Shown in pieces: positions 43,059 to 51,544 of a stretch of 64,000 nt of DNA. The notes beneath the pieces are model-generated. The model was not told the origin of the DNA. It searched no databases and was given only the letters and a program-made list of their open reading frames with translations. The translations under genes were made by a program, and so were the position numbers. Each line of letters starts with the position of its first letter. Positions within the stretch are counted from its first letter, which is position 1. Source of the DNA: Gp1-AA133 sp963850425 (GTDB taxonomy: Bacteria > Acidobacteriota > Terriglobia > Terriglobales > Acidobacteriaceae). Where the stretch lies: the NCBI GenBank assembly GCA_963850425.1, contig CAWKLF010000001.1, forward strand, positions 744,001 through 808,000, written 5' to 3'.

Positions 43059-43520
43059 ATGGCTTTGGTTGGCGTGATCTCGGACACACATGGGCTGCTG
43101 CGGCCGGAGGCGGTCGAAGCCTTGCGAGGAGTTGCACACATTCTGCATGCGGGCGACGTAGGTGGGCCGGAGGTGTTGGAGGAGTTGCGCAAGCTTGCGC
43201 CGGTGACGGCGGTGCGCGGGAACGTGGACACTGCCGCTTGGGCGCGCGGAATTCCTTTCAATGAAGTGGTCGTAATCGAGGGCGTGTCGATTTACATGCT
43301 GCACATTCTCTCTGAATTGGACCTGAAGCCGGAGGCGGCAGGGTTGGGAGTCGTGGTGCATGGGCACAGCCATAAGCCCGCGTCGGAGGTGAAAAATGGT
43401 GTGCTGTATTTCAATCCCGGCAGCGCAGGGCCCCGGCGGTTCAAGTTGCCGGCGACGGTGGGTAGACTGACGCTGGACGGCGGAGTGGTTCGAGGGGAGA
43501 TTGTCTCTTTGGGGGTATGA
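43059..43520 (+). CDS. YfcE/MJ0936-family metallo-phosphodiesterase
   Basis: The 153-residue cytosolic protein has the compact calcineurin-like phosphodiesterase fold. Metal ligands are seen in order: ISDTHG, HAGDVGG, VRGNVD, a His in YMLHILS and VHGHSHKP. Relatives cleave artificial phosphodiesters in a Mn-dependent manner; physiological substrates are unclear. The ATG at 43059 is preferred over the TTG directly before it. It follows the PEP-mutase-like gene by about 110 bases with a repeat-like GTCGGTCTTCGGCC between them. Confidence 0.88.
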   Translation: MALVGVISDTHGLLRPEAVEALRGVAHILHAGDVGGPEVLEELRKLAPVTAVRGNVDTAAWARGIPFNEVVVIEGVSIYMLHILSELDLKPEAAGLGVVVHGHSHKPASEVKNGVLYFNPGSAGPRRFKLPATVGRLTLDGGVVRGEIVSLGV

Positions 43521-43623
43521 GAGGACTCGTCAGCATCTGGTCGAATAGTGCACCCTGGCGGTACAAACTTCCCGCACGCACGACTTTCTTCTATTGTTCT
43601 TAGTCCCCACCGGCTCTGTTGAT

Positions 43624-44517
43624 CTATGGCTTTGGGGGATAGAGAATCAGATACTCGTAAGCAGCTGCGGCTTCGTCCTGACTCAAGAAAGGGAAGACCG
43701 GCATCCTGCCTCTGAAAGGCGCTGGTGGCGTGCCGAGGGCGATGGTCGAGCCGCTCGTGACTTTTCGGACGAATTCGGGGAGGCTTACGCGTGCGGGGAG
43801 GGTAGAAAGCGGCGGGATCGCACCCTCCAGTACTTGCCCAGGGTCGGGGTTTGGTCCGGTCGCGTTGTGGCAGATGTGGCAGATGGATTTCACGACGTGC
43901 TCACCGACGCGGTAGGACGATTCCTTTACCACTAGGTTGTTTTGGCCGCCGGGCACTTCTGAAAGTTGCTCGAGGTAGGGGATCAAGGCGCGGATTTCTG
44001 CGTCAGTCAAGGTGGGGGGTGGCATGTGTGTTCCCCCCAGGTGAAGCCGGTGCCGCAACAGAACCTTGGAGTCCTTTGCCAGGGTGCCCGCATCTTCCCG
44101 GCTCATTTCCCTTCCAAGCTTGCGCATTCGCTGCAGAGTGGCCGCGCGGGAAGTTGCCTGGACCGGGCCCGTGATCGAGTTTATTTCCGGGGGCGCGCCA
44201 TGGCCAAGCTCTCCGTGGCAGGCTTGACAATTCAAGCGGTACAGGTCCGAACCGTGGAGTGTGACGACCTGCGTCTCGTACCCAGGTAAGAGTTCCAAGT
44301 GCCAACGGTCGGCTTCGTTTCCTGAGGTAGACGCTGATGGCCCCAGGTCCCAAGTCTTGCCCATGCTGGTTTCGCTGAACGTCGTGTGATTGTGACGGAT
44401 CCAGCTTTCCCCCGAGACAGCCGTTACGGAAGCCTTGTCGCTCTGGGCGAGCAACGATGCGGACACTGCAACAATAAATATTCCCAGAATTGCCCGAATT
44501 GTGCGGTTCCTTAGCAC
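43624..44517 (-). CDS. exported diheme cytochrome c
   Basis: This 297-residue protein has an N-terminal signal (AILGIFIVAVSASLLAQ) and two c-type haem motifs, CQACH (Cys97, Cys100, His101) and CHICH (Cys213, Cys216, His217). Met residues in HMPPP (about 165) and GRMPVF near the C-terminus are candidate axial ligands. It starts at a GTG (44517). Only 38 bases separate it from the upstream cupredoxin-like gene, so the two are one transcription unit. They likely form a periplasmic electron-transfer pair; the terminal partner is not in the window. Confidence 0.88.
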   Translation of the reverse strand: MLRNRTIRAILGIFIVAVSASLLAQSDKASVTAVSGESWIRHNHTTFSETSMGKTWDLGPSASTSGNEADRWHLELLPGYETQVVTLHGSDLYRLNCQACHGELGHGAPPEINSITGPVQATSRAATLQRMRKLGREMSREDAGTLAKDSKVLLRHRLHLGGTHMPPPTLTDAEIRALIPYLEQLSEVPGGQNNLVVKESSYRVGEHVVKSICHICHNATGPNPDPGQVLEGAIPPLSTLPARVSLPEFVRKVTSGSTIALGTPPAPFRGRMPVFPFLSQDEAAAAYEYLILYPPKP

Positions 44518-44555
44518 GGCTTCACCTATGCCCTTCGGAGATCACCGCCGATCAA

Positions 44556-45161
44556 CTACTTCGTCACAGTTAGCTCGGCGTTGGTCGTGCCATCCCCAGT
44601 TGTGATCTTCTGGGTTGTGGGTTTACCGTCCTCGGCCCAGGACTTAAGCGTGTAGGTGCCCGGCGGGACGTCCTTGATCGAGAAAGTTCCGTCGTTGCCG
44701 GTCAATGCGAAATACGGAGTGGGAACAACCACTACATAGCCGATCATCTCGGGATGGATATTGCAGAGGAGTTCGGCCGCTCCGACGTTGTCGAATTCGA
44801 ACGACTTTTGTTGATTGGGGGACACGATGGTCATGCTATGCCGAAACCGCTTGTCCCCGTTGATCGATGGCCAATACACGTTATGGGCTACGTTGTCATG
44901 GTTCAAAAAATCGACGGTGGTTCCCTGCAGGATGACCGCAGTGCGAGGCACAAAGAGCATGTTCCGCTGGTCAATCGATACATGTTGCGTTGGGCGATCA
45001 AACTTCTTGCCCGGAATGGCATCGATGTAGACGACGATGTTCCCGGCCGACTTCAACCCTGTGGCCGTAACCTTTCCCTTCACTTCTCCAGCTTGGGCAA
45101 AGTTGGCCATCCAGAACACACCAAAAACAAGAAGCACGACCGCTCGCCTGAAAGTTCTCAT
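44556..45161 (-). CDS. exported cupredoxin-like protein with carboxypeptidase-regulatory-like segment
   Basis: The 201-residue protein has a signal peptide (VVLLVFGVFWMANFAQA) and a cupredoxin fold. A complete type-1 copper set is visible: His93 (NVAHNVYW), Cys133, His136 and Met139 (LLCNIHPEM). The C-terminal part (FSIKDVPPGTYTLKSWAEDG) resembles the carboxypeptidase-regulatory/CnaB-like fold, as in methylamine-utilisation-type plastocyanin homologues. It should carry electrons in the periplasm, probably to or from the diheme cytochrome encoded just downstream. AGGAG precedes the ATG. The CRP/FNR-like sites at 45256-45283 lie about 95 bases upstream. Confidence 0.8.
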   Translation of the reverse strand: MRTFRRAVVLLVFGVFWMANFAQAGEVKGKVTATGLKSAGNIVVYIDAIPGKKFDRPTQHVSIDQRNMLFVPRTAVILQGTTVDFLNHDNVAHNVYWPSINGDKRFRHSMTIVSPNQQKSFEFDNVGAAELLCNIHPEMIGYVVVVPTPYFALTGNDGTFSIKDVPPGTYTLKSWAEDGKPTTQKITTGDGTTNAELTVTK

Positions 45162-45255
45162 GGGTTCTCCTAATTTCAGCTAGGGCTGAAGCGCGCAAGA
45201 AGCGCGAACAGCTACTATCGTGGCCGTAATCTTCCTTGCTGCCTCACACGGACGC

Positions 45256-45283
45256 CGTGATGTACGTCACAGCTCCATGTGAC
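45256..45283. promoter_or_regulatory. CRP/FNR-like operator with three half-sites
   Basis: CGTGAT (45256-45261), four bases, GTCACA (45266-45271), six bases, TGTGAC (45278-45283). It has the same order and near-equal spacing as at 15815-15843, and the GTCACAGC core is identical. It could serve the cupredoxin/cytochrome operon on the minus strand, the dehydratase on the plus strand, or both. Confidence 0.6.
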
Positions 45284-45340
45284 TCCAGGGGGGACCCGGG
45301 GAACAGTGATTCGCCGGTGCGAATCGTCTAACATACGGCG

Positions 45341-46276
45341 ATGTCGGTTTCAGTTTCTAAAGCGCGGGAAGCGCACCGCAACATCGCCGGGTTTGCGTTG
45401 CGCACTCCGCTCGTTCGTTGCAATGCCGAGCCCGAGTTGTACTTGAAGCTTGAGAATCTGCAGCCGATTGGCTCGTTCAAGATTCGCGGGGCGGCGAACG
45501 TGATGGCACTGACCCCGCGCGCGCAACTTGAGCGCGGGGTATTAACCGCTTCGGCCGGCAACATGGCTCAGGGTGTCGCTTTCTGCGCGCGGCGTCTGGG
45601 CATTCCGGCAACCATCATCGCTCCTGACACGGCTCCCGCAACCAAGACTCGCGCGGTCGAGCGCATGGGTGGGCGGGTCATCAAGGTTCCCTTCGCCGAA
45701 TGGTGGCGAACCTTCGAGACGCGCTCTTACCCTGGGGTCGATGCCACTTTTATCCACGCCTTCGATGATCCGCATGTCATGGCGGGCAATGGCACGATCG
45801 CGCTCGAACTTCTGGAGGATCTGCCAGACGTGGAAACGGTGGTCATTCCATGGGGCGGCGGGGGCCTGTCGTGTGGCATCGCGGCGGTGTTGCGCGCCCT
45901 CGCTCCCAAGATAAAGATCTACGCGGCTGAGATCGAAACGGCTGCCCCGCTGGCTGCCGCCCTCGACGCCGGCGAGCCGCGCACGGTGGAGTACGAGCCG
46001 TCTTTCGTGGATGGCATCGGCAGCAAAACCGTATTCCCGAATATGTTCGAACACGCGCGTAAATCGCTCGATGGTTCGGTAGTGGTGACGCTGAAAGAGG
46101 CGGCCGAGGCGATGAAGGTGGTCGCGGAACGGAATCGCGTGATCATGGAGGGAGCGGCTGCGTGCGCCGTCGCTGCCGCGCGATCAGGCCGCGCAGGGTC
46201 GGGGAAGATTGTTGCGATCGTTTCGGGCGGGAATATTGATTTGGACAAGTTCGCAAGCCTGGTTGCCGAGGTCTGA
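45341..46276 (+). CDS. PLP-dependent serine/threonine dehydratase
   Basis: The 311-residue fold-type II PLP enzyme deaminates serine or threonine to pyruvate or 2-oxobutyrate. Lys47 in SFKIRGA forms the Schiff base, ASAGNMAQGVAF binds the substrate carboxylate, and WGGGGLSCGIAA is the phosphate-binding loop. It has no C-terminal ACT domain, so it is not the allosteric biosynthetic form; serine racemase-like activity is an alternative. No ribosome binding site is seen. A -10-like TAACAT ends six bases before the ATG, which would give a leaderless message. Confidence 0.88.
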   Translation: MSVSVSKAREAHRNIAGFALRTPLVRCNAEPELYLKLENLQPIGSFKIRGAANVMALTPRAQLERGVLTASAGNMAQGVAFCARRLGIPATIIAPDTAPATKTRAVERMGGRVIKVPFAEWWRTFETRSYPGVDATFIHAFDDPHVMAGNGTIALELLEDLPDVETVVIPWGGGGLSCGIAAVLRALAPKIKIYAAEIETAAPLAAALDAGEPRTVEYEPSFVDGIGSKTVFPNMFEHARKSLDGSVVVTLKEAAEAMKVVAERNRVIMEGAAACAVAAARSGRAGSGKIVAIVSGGNIDLDKFASLVAEV

Positions 46277-46417
46277 TCCGTCGACCCAGGTTAGCGCCCA
46301 GAGAACCGGCGAGCACCTGGGGCACTGGGCATTGAAGAATAGTAGTTGGCGAACAATTCCCGTTGCACTCATCGAGGCCCGATCGCAGCGGCGGCGGCAA
46401 ACTTCGCCGCGGCAAGC

Positions 46418-46435
46418 ACAGGCGAGGGCGCCTGT
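46418..46435. repeat. AGGG-loop hairpin repeat before tgt
   Basis: ACAGGCG/AGGG/CGCCTGT followed by AACTACG. Compared with the copy at 31471-31488, two stem pairs change together (A-T to G-C) and the loop is identical. Confidence 0.5.
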
Positions 46436-46462
46436 AACTACGCGTTCATCTACAATTCCAGA

Positions 46463-47793
46463 GTGTCCATCGAATTTCAGATTGAGGCTACCGGCAGTGC
46501 TGGTCGCGTCGGCAAACTGATCACGCCACATGGCCAGATCGACACACCAGTCTTCATGCCGGTGGGGACACTGGCTTCCGTCAAGGGCGTTCCGCAGGAT
46601 TTGCTTGAGGAACTGGGCGTCGAGATTCTGCTCGGAAATACTTACCACCTTTATTTGCGGCCTGGGGTCGACACGGTGCGGCGGCTCGGCGGGCTGCATG
46701 GGTTCATGTCATGGCATCGGGCGATCCTGACAGACTCCGGCGGATTCCAGGTGTTCAGCCTGAGCGAACTGCGCAAGGTTACCGAGGAAGGCGTCACGTT
46801 CCGGTCGCATCTGGATGGCTCGTCGCATTTCTTCAGTCCTGAGAGCGCGATGGAGGCTGAAATCGGGTTGGGTGCGGACATCATCATGGCGTTTGATGAA
46901 TGCACCGAGTTTCCGGCGGAGCGGGAACGGGCGCGGACGTCGATGGAGATGACGCTGCGCTGGGCGGAGCGGTCGAAGAAATACTTTGATGCGCACAAGC
47001 ACGAGGTGCCTTGGGGCAGTCGACGTCGTTGGTCGGTCGTCAGCAAGGCAGTCGCAAGTCGCTCGTCGTCAGTCGTCAGGAAGAGCAAGGTCTGGTTTCG
47101 AGTTTCAAGTCTCCCGTTTCGAGTCAGGGCGGGGATGCTCAAGACTTGAGACTTGAAGCTCGAAACTGCGGAAGCGAGCTTCGCTCACTTGAACAACCGG
47201 GGGCGGCTGTCCCTACGTGGAGCTCAGGCGCTTTTCGGCATCGTGCAGGGCGGAATGGAACTCGATCTTCGCAAGGAATCCGCCGAGCGCACCGTTGAGA
47301 TCGGCTTTCCTGGCTATGCCATCGGCGGGCTCAGCGTCGGCGAGCCTCGGGAGACCACCCGCGAGGTCGTCGAAGCCACCCTCCAACATCTTCCCGCGGA
47401 CCGGCCGCGGTATCTGATGGGAGTCGGCACGCCCGAAGAGATCGCCATGTATGCCGGTATGGGCGTCGACATGATGGATTGCGTTCTGCCAACCCGGGCG
47501 GCGCGGCATGGGCTTGCTGTTTACTTCGGAAGGAAAAATTTCGATCAAGCAGGCGCGCTATGCGGCCGATAGCGGACCGCTCGATCCGGATTGTTCCTGC
47601 CGGGTCTGCGGGCGGTATTCCCGGGCTTATTTGCGCCATCTTTATGCGGCTAACGAAGTGCTGGCACAGGTCTTTAAATACCATCCACAACCTTAGTTTC
47701 TACCTTGACACTATGCGGAGGGTGCGGCATTCTATTCGACTTGGGGAAGGGGCGCGCTTTCATTCTGGTGTCTCGTCTCAACCGAAGCCGTAG
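46463..47793 (+). pseudogene. tgt: queuine tRNA-ribosyltransferase, disrupted by an insert, a stop and two frameshifts
   Basis: The pieces cover a whole Tgt, which swaps guanine 34 of certain tRNAs for a queuosine precursor. GTG at 46463 starts SIEFQIEATGSAG, then PVFMPVGTLASVKG, LTDSGGFQVFSL and DIIMAFDECTEFP follow to about 47018. Then comes about 200 bp of repeat DNA with an in-frame TGA (47147-47149). The same frame resumes at ALFGIVQGG and YLMGVGTPEEIAM to MDCVLPTRAARHG. One extra base near 47511-47514 shifts to LLFTSEGKISIKQ and the zinc-binding CSCRVCGRYSRAYLRHL. Another shift near 47672 leads to NTIHNLSFYLDTMRR and a stop at 47793. The gene keeps its usual place before yajC-secDF. The lesions may be real or partly assembly errors. 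Confidence 0.8.
47019..47215 (+). repeat. composite dispersed-repeat insert in tgt
   Basis: Three repeat types occur in a row: GTCGTTGGTCGGTCGTCAGC-like (about 47025-47085), a direct/inverted GTTTCGAGTTTCAAGTCTC / GACTTGAGACTTGAAGCTCG pair (about 47095-47165), and ACCGGGGGCGGCTGTCCCTA (about 47190-47213). The length preserves the reading frame, but a TGA lies at 47147-47149. Confidence 0.6.
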
Positions 47794-47927
47794 GTTCCCG
47801 ATCCCCAGGTTCAAGCGCAAGGATACCCGGCCGGAACACACGAGTACTCCCGCGGTGACAATCGAGGGCACCAGGCGCTGGCCGCGTCGGCGTTAATTTT
47901 GAGATGGGTGCGTCTTTTTAAAGCTTC

Positions 47928-48248
47928 ATGAGCAATCTATACTTCTTGGCGGCACAGATGGGCGGCGGGGCGGCTCTCGGGATGATGGCCCCTGTCCTCC
48001 TTATTTTTGGCGTTTTCTACTTCCTCCTGATCCTTCCCCAACAGCGCCGGCAGAAAAAATGGCAGCAGATGCTGTCGGACCTGAAGACCGGGGACAAAGT
48101 GATCACCAGCGGGGGGTTGAAGGGGACGATTTTCTCGATGAAGGACGACTCCGTCACCTTGCGCGTGCCGCCGGATAATTTGAAGTTGGAAGTCAGCCGC
48201 GGATCGATTGTCACGGTGACTACACAGGAAGAAACCGCGACCAAGTAG
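47928..48248 (+). CDS. yajC: Sec translocon accessory subunit YajC
   Basis: This 106-residue protein has one N-terminal membrane helix (APVLLIFGVFYFLLILPQQRR) and the family C-terminal part LKTGDKVITSGGLKGTIFSM, VTLRVPPDNLKLEVSRGSIV. YajC associates with SecD and SecF and the SecYEG channel at the inner membrane. The gene lies in the conserved tgt-yajC-secD-secF order. The ribosome binding site is weak. Confidence 0.95.
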   Translation: MSNLYFLAAQMGGGAALGMMAPVLLIFGVFYFLLILPQQRRQKKWQQMLSDLKTGDKVITSGGLKGTIFSMKDDSVTLRVPPDNLKLEVSRGSIVTVTTQEETATK

Positions 48249-48379
48249 CGTCAAGCTTTGAGCTGCGAGCTTGAGCGTGCAGCGGCAAGGTCGGCAATGG
48301 GCGCGGGTTTTGAGTGAATCGTTGGATTGTTAGATTGATGGAAACGGGGACGAAAGGGTCGGAGAGTCATTTTTAAGTC

Positions 48380-49999
48380 ATGAATAAGAACTTGCGCTGG
48401 AAGGTCATCGTCATTGTCGTAACGATGCTGGTATTTCTGTTTGGAATCTTCGGGATTCCGCAGAGCTGGTCGGGCTCGGGTCTGCTCTCGGCCATGACGG
48501 ACCGCATTCACCTGGGCTTGGACCTCAAGGGCGGGACGCACCTCATCCTGCAGGTGCAGGTCAACGACGCCGTGAAGGCGGATTCTGATCGCGCGATGGA
48601 GCGTTTGAAGGACGAAATGCGCACGCGCAAGATCAACTACACCGACATAAGCCAACCGGATCCCACAAAGAATCCGGACCAGATCTTCATCAAGGGCGTG
48701 CCGCCCGACGCGACCACCGACCTGCGAAATCTGATCAGCGACCGGCTGCCGGAATACGATGCCACTTCAGGACCGGAAAATTCCTGGGTTCTGAAGATGA
48801 AGCAGCAGCAGCTGACCGATTTGAAGAACCGCGCAGTTGCGCAGGCCATCGAGACCATCCGCAACCGAGTGGACAAGCTGGGCGTGAGCGAGCCCGTGAT
48901 CCAGGAGCACGGCCTGGGGGACTACCAGATTCTTGTCCAACTGCCGGGCATCGACGATTCCGGACGCGTGAAAGAAATCATGCAGTCCACCGCCATGCTG
49001 GAGATCCGGCAGGCCATGAACAACGGCGCAACCTTCAAGGACGAGACCGCGGCGCTGGCGGCAGTGAATGGCGTGCTGCCCGATAACAGCGTCCTGATGC
49101 ATGGCAAGAATATCGGCGCCAGCGGGGAAGATGCGGTGTACGTCATTTCGCGCGTCTCCGCGGTGGCCGGTCATGATCTGCGCGAAGCGCGCGTAGGCCG
49201 GAGCTCCCAGACCGGGCAGCCGGAAGTGAATTTCTTTCTGACGGCTGAAGGCGGAAGGCGATTCTCGAATTTCACCTCCCAGCACGTGGGCGATTATCTG
49301 GCGGTCGTGCTCGATAACAAGGTCATGGAAGTCGCCGTGATCAAGAGCGAAATCGGCGACTCGGGTGTGATTGAAGGGCGGTTCACCGATCAGCAGGCCA
49401 AAGATCTTGCCCTGATTCTGAATTCTGGCGCCCTTCCGGCGGGCATCAAGTATCTCGAGGAGCGGACGGTGGGCCCGTCTTTGGGCGCGGATTCCATCCG
49501 CTCGGGGATTCGAGCCGCCGTCATCGGCATGCTGGCAGTGCTGATCTTCATGCTCGTGTACTATCACGGCGCGGGCGTGAACGCTGACGTAGCGCTGATT
49601 TTGAACCTCATCATCCTGCTCGGCTTTCTGGGGTTTAGCGGTGCCACGCTAACGTTGCCGGGAATTGCGGGCGTCATCCTAACTGTAGGTATGGGCGTCG
49701 ATTCAAACGTTCTGATCTTCGAGCGTATCCGCGAAGAATTGCGCAATGGGAAGACCCCGCCTTCGGCTGTGGATCAAGGATTTGCGCATGCCTGGATCAC
49801 GATCGTGGATACGCACGTGACCACCATCGTTTCGGCGTTCATTCTGTTTATCTTCGGAACCGGCCCGGTGAAGGGGTTCGCGGTCACGCTGACTTTCGGT
49901 CTGCTGGCGAATCTTTTCACGGCGGTGTTTGTTTCGCGGGTGATTTTCGATTACATCCTGAGCCGCAAGCAGCGCGGGGAAGCATTGAGCATTGGGTAG
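48380..49999 (+). CDS. secD: protein translocase subunit SecD
   Basis: This 539-residue RND-type membrane protein forms, with SecF, the proton-driven complex that helps pull preproteins across the inner membrane. The first helix (VIVIVVTMLVFLFGIFGIP) is followed by LGLDLKGGTHLILQVQVNDA and the large periplasmic head. The five C-terminal helices contain GMGVDSNVLIFERIREEL and the VTTIVSAFILFIFGTGPVKG region with the conserved charged residues. The length is between the short Gram-positive and the 615-residue E. coli form. The 131 bases before it contain no gene. Confidence 0.96.
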   Translation: MNKNLRWKVIVIVVTMLVFLFGIFGIPQSWSGSGLLSAMTDRIHLGLDLKGGTHLILQVQVNDAVKADSDRAMERLKDEMRTRKINYTDISQPDPTKNPDQIFIKGVPPDATTDLRNLISDRLPEYDATSGPENSWVLKMKQQQLTDLKNRAVAQAIETIRNRVDKLGVSEPVIQEHGLGDYQILVQLPGIDDSGRVKEIMQSTAMLEIRQAMNNGATFKDETAALAAVNGVLPDNSVLMHGKNIGASGEDAVYVISRVSAVAGHDLREARVGRSSQTGQPEVNFFLTAEGGRRFSNFTSQHVGDYLAVVLDNKVMEVAVIKSEIGDSGVIEGRFTDQQAKDLALILNSGALPAGIKYLEERTVGPSLGADSIRSGIRAAVIGMLAVLIFMLVYYHGAGVNADVALILNLIILLGFLGFSGATLTLPGIAGVILTVGMGVDSNVLIFERIREELRNGKTPPSAVDQGFAHAWITIVDTHVTTIVSAFILFIFGTGPVKGFAVTLTFGLLANLFTAVFVSRVIFDYILSRKQRGEALSIG

Positions 50000-50080
50000 A
50001 GTCGGCTCTGGGCTTTAGGCTCTGGGCTCTAGCGCGATCATTGAGACTTTGAAAGCATCCAGAAAGGTTTTCGAGGCAAC

Positions 50081-51283
50081 GTGGAATTTTTTCGCAATCC
50101 AAACATAGATTTTCTCGGGAAAAAGTGGTATTTTCTCGCCTTTTCACTGGTGTTCAGCGTGGCGGGCCTACTCTCGATGCTTTTCTGGCACGGGATTCCG
50201 CTGGGCGTAGACTTCCGCGGCGGCACGCTGGTCTACGTCAGGTTCTCGCACCCGCCCAACAACGACGCGATTCGCGCGGCGCTGGATAAAATCGGCCTGC
50301 ACAACGCCAAGATTCAGGGCTATGACAAGCCGGAGTACAACGAAGTCCTGATCGATCTGGCGGAGCAGGAGACCAGTGAAGCAGCTCTGGACAAGGGCAA
50401 GGCGCAGATCATTGCGGCGCTGGAGACAAACGCTCCGGCCGGCAAAGTCGATTTGAACAACGCCAGTTCTTTGACAATCAAGAATTACCTGCTGGAGAAA
50501 GATCCCCAGCGCCTGGGAACTGACGCAGACGCGAAGTATGGCGCGACCGCGCAGGCCATCGTGAACTACCGGGATAAGACCAAGGGTGGCGTGCTGAATT
50601 CGATCGACGAACTCAAGGCAGCCTCCGATGCGTCGGTCGTGGCTTCCCTGCAGGACGGCTTTTATCTCTCGGATTTCGGCGTGCGTAACGTCGAAATCGT
50701 GGGCCCACAGGTCGGTAAGCAGTTGCAGACACAGGCCAAGCTGGCGGTGCTTTATTCGCTGGCAGGCATGCTGGTTTACCTGGGCGTGCGATTTGAATGG
50801 ATTTATGGCGTCGCTGCGGTCGTGACTGTCTTCCACGACACTTTGATTACCGTGGGCGCCTTCTCGCTGACCAACAAGCCGATTTCTCTTACGGTGGTGG
50901 CCGCGATCCTGACCCTGGTGGGCTACTCGAACAACGACACCATCGTCGTATTCGACCGCATCCGGGAAAACATTAAGCTAATGCGCCGGGAAAAGCTGGC
51001 GGATATCGTCAATCGCAGTATTAACCAGACCTTAAGCAGAACGATCTTGACGGCAGGCCTTACGTTCCTTACTGTGCTGGCGCTGTACTTGTTCGGCGGT
51101 GAAGTGCTGCACGGATTCTCCTTCGCGCTGGTCATCGGCATTTTGATTGGCACGTATTCGTCGATCGCGATTGCTGCTCCCATCCTGGTGGCGTACCAGG
51201 AATGGCGCTCGGGACGGGGTAAAACGCCAGTCTCCATGCCGGTCGACCCCGGGAAACGCGCTAAGGCAAAAGCGAACGTTTAG
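50081..51283 (+). CDS. secF: protein translocase subunit SecF with an HhH-like periplasmic insert
   Basis: This 400-residue partner of SecD starts at GTG 50081 (EFFRNPNIDFLGKKWYFLAF) after GAGGC. The SecD-F signature GIPLGVDFRGGTLVYVRF and the C-terminal helices with AILTLVGYSNNDTIVVFDRI and LALYLFGGEVLHGFSFALVI are intact. The periplasmic P1 region is longer than in E. coli (323 residues in total there). It contains KVDLNNASSLTIKNYLL, AIVNYRDKTKGGVLNSIDEL and a following helix, a pattern like the ComEA-type helix-hairpin-helix (DLNxA...I..YR...G.f.s.deL). Whether this insert is general in the phylum I cannot tell. It ends the operon. Confidence 0.93.
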   Translation: MEFFRNPNIDFLGKKWYFLAFSLVFSVAGLLSMLFWHGIPLGVDFRGGTLVYVRFSHPPNNDAIRAALDKIGLHNAKIQGYDKPEYNEVLIDLAEQETSEAALDKGKAQIIAALETNAPAGKVDLNNASSLTIKNYLLEKDPQRLGTDADAKYGATAQAIVNYRDKTKGGVLNSIDELKAASDASVVASLQDGFYLSDFGVRNVEIVGPQVGKQLQTQAKLAVLYSLAGMLVYLGVRFEWIYGVAAVVTVFHDTLITVGAFSLTNKPISLTVVAAILTLVGYSNNDTIVVFDRIRENIKLMRREKLADIVNRSINQTLSRTILTAGLTFLTVLALYLFGGEVLHGFSFALVIGILIGTYSSIAIAAPILVAYQEWRSGRGKTPVSMPVDPGKRAKAKANV

Positions 51284-51544
51284 GGTGCAACCGCCTGGGT
51301 GCGGGTCGAATCGGAGAAACATATCTGTTTGAAGTCGTAAAAGAATTGCAGTTTCAATAGTTCTGAGCTACAGGCTTTCGGGGATTTCAGGTTCGTAAGT
51401 AGCTCATTTAAAAATAGCAAGGTGTGTCTTATTTGGCGGGGCGGCTACGGCAGGCGCTTTGCACTGGGTTGGGGAGGTTTCGGGAGCAAAGAGCAATAGT
51501 GCGGTGTCTAAGGATACGTAGGGTCGGTTTGTACGGAGAAACCT

